A stretch of 8,291 nt of DNA from Thermococcus sp. (GTDB lineage Archaea; Methanobacteriota_B; Thermococci; Thermococcales; Thermococcaceae), in the NCBI GenBank assembly GCA_021160985.1, contig JAGHBN010000036.1, positions 1 through 8,291 of the forward strand. Reading direction: 5' to 3'. This document shows positions 5,960 to 8,291 of the stretch, in pieces. Within the stretch, counting starts at the first letter, position 1; the number at the start of each line of letters is the position of its first letter. A program made the translations under genes and the position numbers. The notes under the pieces were generated by a model. That model searched no databases, had not been told where the DNA came from, and saw nothing but the letters and a program-made list of their open reading frames with translations.

Positions 5960-7242
5960 AGCTGGAAAAGGAACAATGGAGCGGGGATTATCGCAAGGTT
6001 CTTGGACTCAACGAAATCAAGGTCAGCCTTCGAAAGCAGAATCTTGTTCTTTATTGCAACCCTCGGAAAATCAGATGGAGAAACGCTTCTTCTCCATTTC
6101 ACCTCGACACCAATGTCCCCCGCTATGAAATCAACTTCCTTTGAGCCGTAGAAGTAGTAGGTTGGGAAGAGCCTGCTGAGGTGCTCTCCGACGATTCCCT
6201 TCACGAGCCTCGATTCGTCAACTGTTACACCGAAAAGCCGGGAGAACGTTCCAACCAGGAGAGGGTCAAGGAAGTAGAACTTGCGCTCCCTCCTGAAGAG
6301 GGGGGTCATGTCGTGGAGCCGAACCTGGAAGTAGTTCCTGCCGATGAAGAGCTCTTCAAAGAGCTCCAGATAGTCCCGGACGGTAACGTGGGAACCTATT
6401 TCGAGCTCCTTGGCGAGGGAATTAAGGCTCACTCTATCCCCATAGCGTCTCAACAGCCCAAGAATTAAAGAGAGTGCAATTCTCTCGCTCCTGCCAAGCT
6501 TTACAACGTCCAAGACTGTTGCGTTGTAAATCATTTCGTGGGTTTCTGAGGATATCCCACCCTCCAGCATCTCATAGATGGAGCGGGGGTATCCACCAGA
6601 GGACAGATAAAGGCCCATAGCCCCCAATAACTCGTCAAGAAAAGGATAGAGCTCAAGAGCGTTCTCGTAAAACTCACGGGAAGTTCTCGGAACCGGGTGT
6701 GGGAGCTCAAGCTCTCTGAGCTCGGGCACATAAATAAAGCTTACCAACCTGAAATCAAGGGGGAGAAACTCCTCAATTTTGATTTCCCTACCCGGAAAGC
6801 TCTCTCTTTTAAGCCCTGCTGATGTTGAGCCCGTTACCTGGAGAACCATTCTGGAGGATAGAGGGGAGTCAAGGAGAAACTTAACCGCCCTCTCCCACTC
6901 ATCAACAAAGGTGACTTCGTCGAGAAAAACGTAGGCCTTACCTTGAACCCCCCTAAGAAAGGAACGCACAACTGACACGATCTCCCCATAGTCCCTCAGC
7001 AGGTCACAGGAGAAGTACAAGATATTCCTCGGGCTAACCCCAGATTCAATGAGGTGCATTATTGCGAGCTTCATGTAAGTAGTCTTCCCTACCTGCCTAG
7101 GCCCTATGAGAACCTTATTCACGGGTTCAAATTTATAAATGAGCCTGGGGTTCTTCGAGAGAGCTCTTTTAACCCTCTCATCAAGATAAACAGCATCCCT
7201 GTCTCTCCACCAGGGGTTCTGAACAACGGCAAGATTCTCCAT
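5923..7242 (-). CDS. Archaeal AAA ATPase with nuclease-like C-terminal (DUF4143-type) domain
   Basis: A predicted cytoplasmic ATPase of 439 residues. The N-terminal domain has Walker A GPRQVGKTT (47-55), Walker B AYVFLDEV (103-110, acidic pair D108-E109), a sensor-1-like TGST (137-140), and the GREIKIEEFLPLDF block (151-164) usual in the AAA_14/DUF4143 class. A helix-turn-helix-like region lies at about 255-300. The C-terminal domain carries E353, EVDFIAGD (369-376) and VEVKW (379-383), the spacing of a PD-(D/E)xK nuclease-type fold with D371, E380 and K382 as candidate core residues. The start is supported by AGGTG five bases upstream. The family is common in archaea, patchily distributed, and has no settled function; toxin-antitoxin or mobile-element links have been suggested. 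The gene faces its neighbours head-to-tail on neither side: convergent and overlapping with thpR, divergent from the CCA enzyme. Its last 11 or 12 codons are antisense to thpR. Confidence 0.88.
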   Translation of the reverse strand: MENLAVVQNPWWRDRDAVYLDERVKRALSKNPRLIYKFEPVNKVLIGPRQVGKTTYMKLAIMHLIESGVSPRNILYFSCDLLRDYGEIVSVVRSFLRGVQGKAYVFLDEVTFVDEWERAVKFLLDSPLSSRMVLQVTGSTSAGLKRESFPGREIKIEEFLPLDFRLVSFIYVPELRELELPHPVPRTSREFYENALELYPFLDELLGAMGLYLSSGGYPRSIYEMLEGGISSETHEMIYNATVLDVVKLGRSERIALSLILGLLRRYGDRVSLNSLAKELEIGSHVTVRDYLELFEELFIGRNYFQVRLHDMTPLFRRERKFYFLDPLLVGTFSRLFGVTVDESRLVKGIVGEHLSRLFPTYYFYGSKEVDFIAGDIGVEVKWRRSVSPSDFPRVAIKNKILLSKADLDFVESKNLAIIPAPLFLFQLHSASSNLATVS

Positions 7243-7273
7243 ACAAACACCTATTGACAGCTAATTAACAAAA

Positions 7274-7285
7274 GATATATAAATA
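7274..7285. promoter_or_regulatory. Shared central TATA element between ATPase and CCA-adding enzyme genes
   Basis: The 74-base spacer between the two start codons has one strong AT element, GATATATAAATA, at its centre. It reads as a TATA box in both directions (ATATAAAT on +, TTTATATA on -). Initiation about 25 bases away on either side would fall near 7305 on + and 7253 on -, giving very short leaders that barely include AGGTGAG (7307-7313, +) and AGGTG (7252-7248, -). A GATA-G-TATC palindrome lies at 7290-7298 on the CCA side. Confidence 0.5.
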
Positions 7286-7316
7286 TTTCGATAGTATCAT
7301 ATCAACAGGTGAGCCA

Positions 7317-8291
7317 ATGGAAATCGAAAACGTCCTTGAAAAAATCCTCCAGAGAATCCGCCCAACGGAGGAAGAGAGGGCCCTTGTTGAGGGGTTGATG
7401 AGGGAATTGGAGGGCATCGCAAAGGAAACCATCGAAAGGCTGGGCCTCGACGTCAAGCCCTATTTTGTCGGCTCCCTCGCCAAGGATACTTATCTGGCCG
7501 GAGACCACGACGTTGACCTTTTCCTCGCCTTTCCCCTCGACACTCCCCTCGAAGAGCTGAGGGAAAGGGGTCTTGAGCTCGGGAAGGCCATTGCTGAAGG
7601 CCTTGACGGCTACGAGGTCGCCTACGCGGAGCACCCCTATGTAAGGGCAACATACAGAGGAGTGGGCGTTGACCTCGTGCCCTGCTACGACGTCAGGAGC
7701 TGGAAGGACGTTAGGACAGCGGTCGACCGCTCGATACTCCACACAAGGTGGGCCCTTGAGAACCTCAGCGGCAGGAACGACGAGGTCAGGCTCTTGAAGC
7801 GCTTCCTCAAGGGGATAAACGCCTACGGGAGCGAGATTTATGTGAGGGGCTTTTCCGGCTATTTGGCCGAAATCCTCGTCATAAAGTACGGCTCGTTCCT
7901 GGACGTCCTTGAGAAGGCGGACTTCATGCTAAAGCAGAAAGTAATAGACCCAGAGAGCTGGCTGAAGAAGGAGCCAGAGATAGCGCTAAAGACCGTGAAA
8001 AGGGAGACCGAGGAGGATAAACCGCTGATAGTTATAGACCCCGTCGACCCGAGGCGGAACGTTTCAGCCAACCTGAGCTGGGAGCGCTACGGAATCTTTT
8101 ACTTCAAGGCGCACCAGTTCTTGGAAGACCCCTCCGAAGAGTTCTTTTTTGTAGAGGGGGACATAAAGGGAAACTACCTCGACGAACTGAGGAGGAAAGG
8201 GACCCACCTCGTTACCATAATGTTTCCAAAGCCAGACCTCGTTGATGACATCCTCCTCCCACAGCTGGAGAGGAGCGCCAGGGGCTTTGAG
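7317..8291 (+). CDS. cca: CCA-adding enzyme (tRNA nucleotidyltransferase, archaeal class I), 3'-truncated by window edge
   Basis: Adds or repairs the CCA 3' end of tRNA using CTP and ATP without a nucleic-acid template. The frame is open from ATG 7317 to the last base, giving 325 residues; archaeal family members are about 450 residues, so the C-terminus lies outside. The nucleotidyltransferase core is clear: YFVGSLAKDTYLAGDHDVDL (49-68) provides the GS loop and metal-binding D65 and D67, and VGVDLVPCYDV (116-126) provides the third carboxylate, D119. LHTRWALENL and LKRFLKGINAYGSEIYVRGF match the archaeal class I body that holds the tRNA acceptor stem. Ribosome binding site AGGTGAG lies just upstream. 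The ATPase gene between it and thpR interrupts two RNA-processing genes that, as I recall, lie close together in related genomes. Confidence 0.95.
   Translation, partial: MEIENVLEKILQRIRPTEEERALVEGLMRELEGIAKETIERLGLDVKPYFVGSLAKDTYLAGDHDVDLFLAFPLDTPLEELRERGLELGKAIAEGLDGYEVAYAEHPYVRATYRGVGVDLVPCYDVRSWKDVRTAVDRSILHTRWALENLSGRNDEVRLLKRFLKGINAYGSEIYVRGFSGYLAEILVIKYGSFLDVLEKADFMLKQKVIDPESWLKKEPEIALKTVKRETEEDKPLIVIDPVDPRRNVSANLSWERYGIFYFKAHQFLEDPSEEFFFVEGDIKGNYLDELRRKGTHLVTIMFPKPDLVDDILLPQLERSARGFE

Noticed and set aside
6181..6468. 95-codon plus-strand frame within the ATPase gene
   Set aside because: Antisense to conserved ATPase coding sequence, with no domain and no upstream ribosome binding site.
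7302..7742. 146-codon minus-strand frame over the start of cca
   Set aside because: Shadow of the CCA-adding enzyme, whose catalytic motifs are intact on the plus strand.
1..8291. CRISPR array, tRNA, rRNA or insertion-sequence ends
   Set aside because: No regularly spaced repeats, cloverleaf-like segments, transposase motifs or terminal inverted repeats with target duplications were seen on either strand.

Overview
The window looks like part of a Thermococcales chromosome (Thermococcus or Pyrococcus type). The reasons are the B12-dependent ribonucleotide reductase with a C-terminal zinc cluster, an archaeal class I CCA-adding enzyme, a ThpR/LigT RNA phosphodiesterase, archaeal TATA boxes without -35/-10 elements, strong GGTG-type ribosome binding sites, and proteins rich in Lys, Glu and Val.

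Layout. 2-1048 (+) is the 3' part of the ribonucleotide reductase gene, cut by the left edge. 1163-1627 (+) is a xanthine/guanine-type purine phosphoribosyltransferase with its own promoter. 1787-3016 (+) is a secreted, C-terminally membrane-anchored, probably beta-propeller protein. 3249-5029 (+) is an AT-richer two-gene unit: a secreted 222-aa protein ending in a glycine zipper, then a 368-aa polytopic membrane protein. The membrane protein's Shine-Dalgarno sequence overlaps the stop codon of the first gene. A bulged hairpin follows (5043-5071), then a 53-aa protein with two membrane segments (5178-5339, +). 5405-5959 (+) is thpR. 5923-7242 (-) is an AAA ATPase with a nuclease-like C-terminus, whose 3' end overlaps that of thpR by 37 bp. 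7317 to the right edge (+) is the CCA-adding enzyme, cut at its 3' end and divergent from the ATPase over a 74-bp spacer with one central TATA element.

How the parts relate. The flanking genes are housekeeping: dNTP synthesis, purine salvage, and RNA/tRNA 3'-end processing. Between them lie two pieces that look accessory. One is the AT-rich block of three envelope proteins I do not recognise (about 3.2-5.34 kb). The other is the ATPase gene, of a sporadically distributed archaeal family, lying between the two RNA-processing genes. The strongest candidate for an undescribed system is the secreted glycine-zipper protein with its coupled membrane partner, possibly joined by the small two-TM protein. 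A secreted membrane-active peptide with an immunity or export partner would fit, but this is a hypothesis and no family match was recognised. All functional calls are made by reading motifs; no database search was run.
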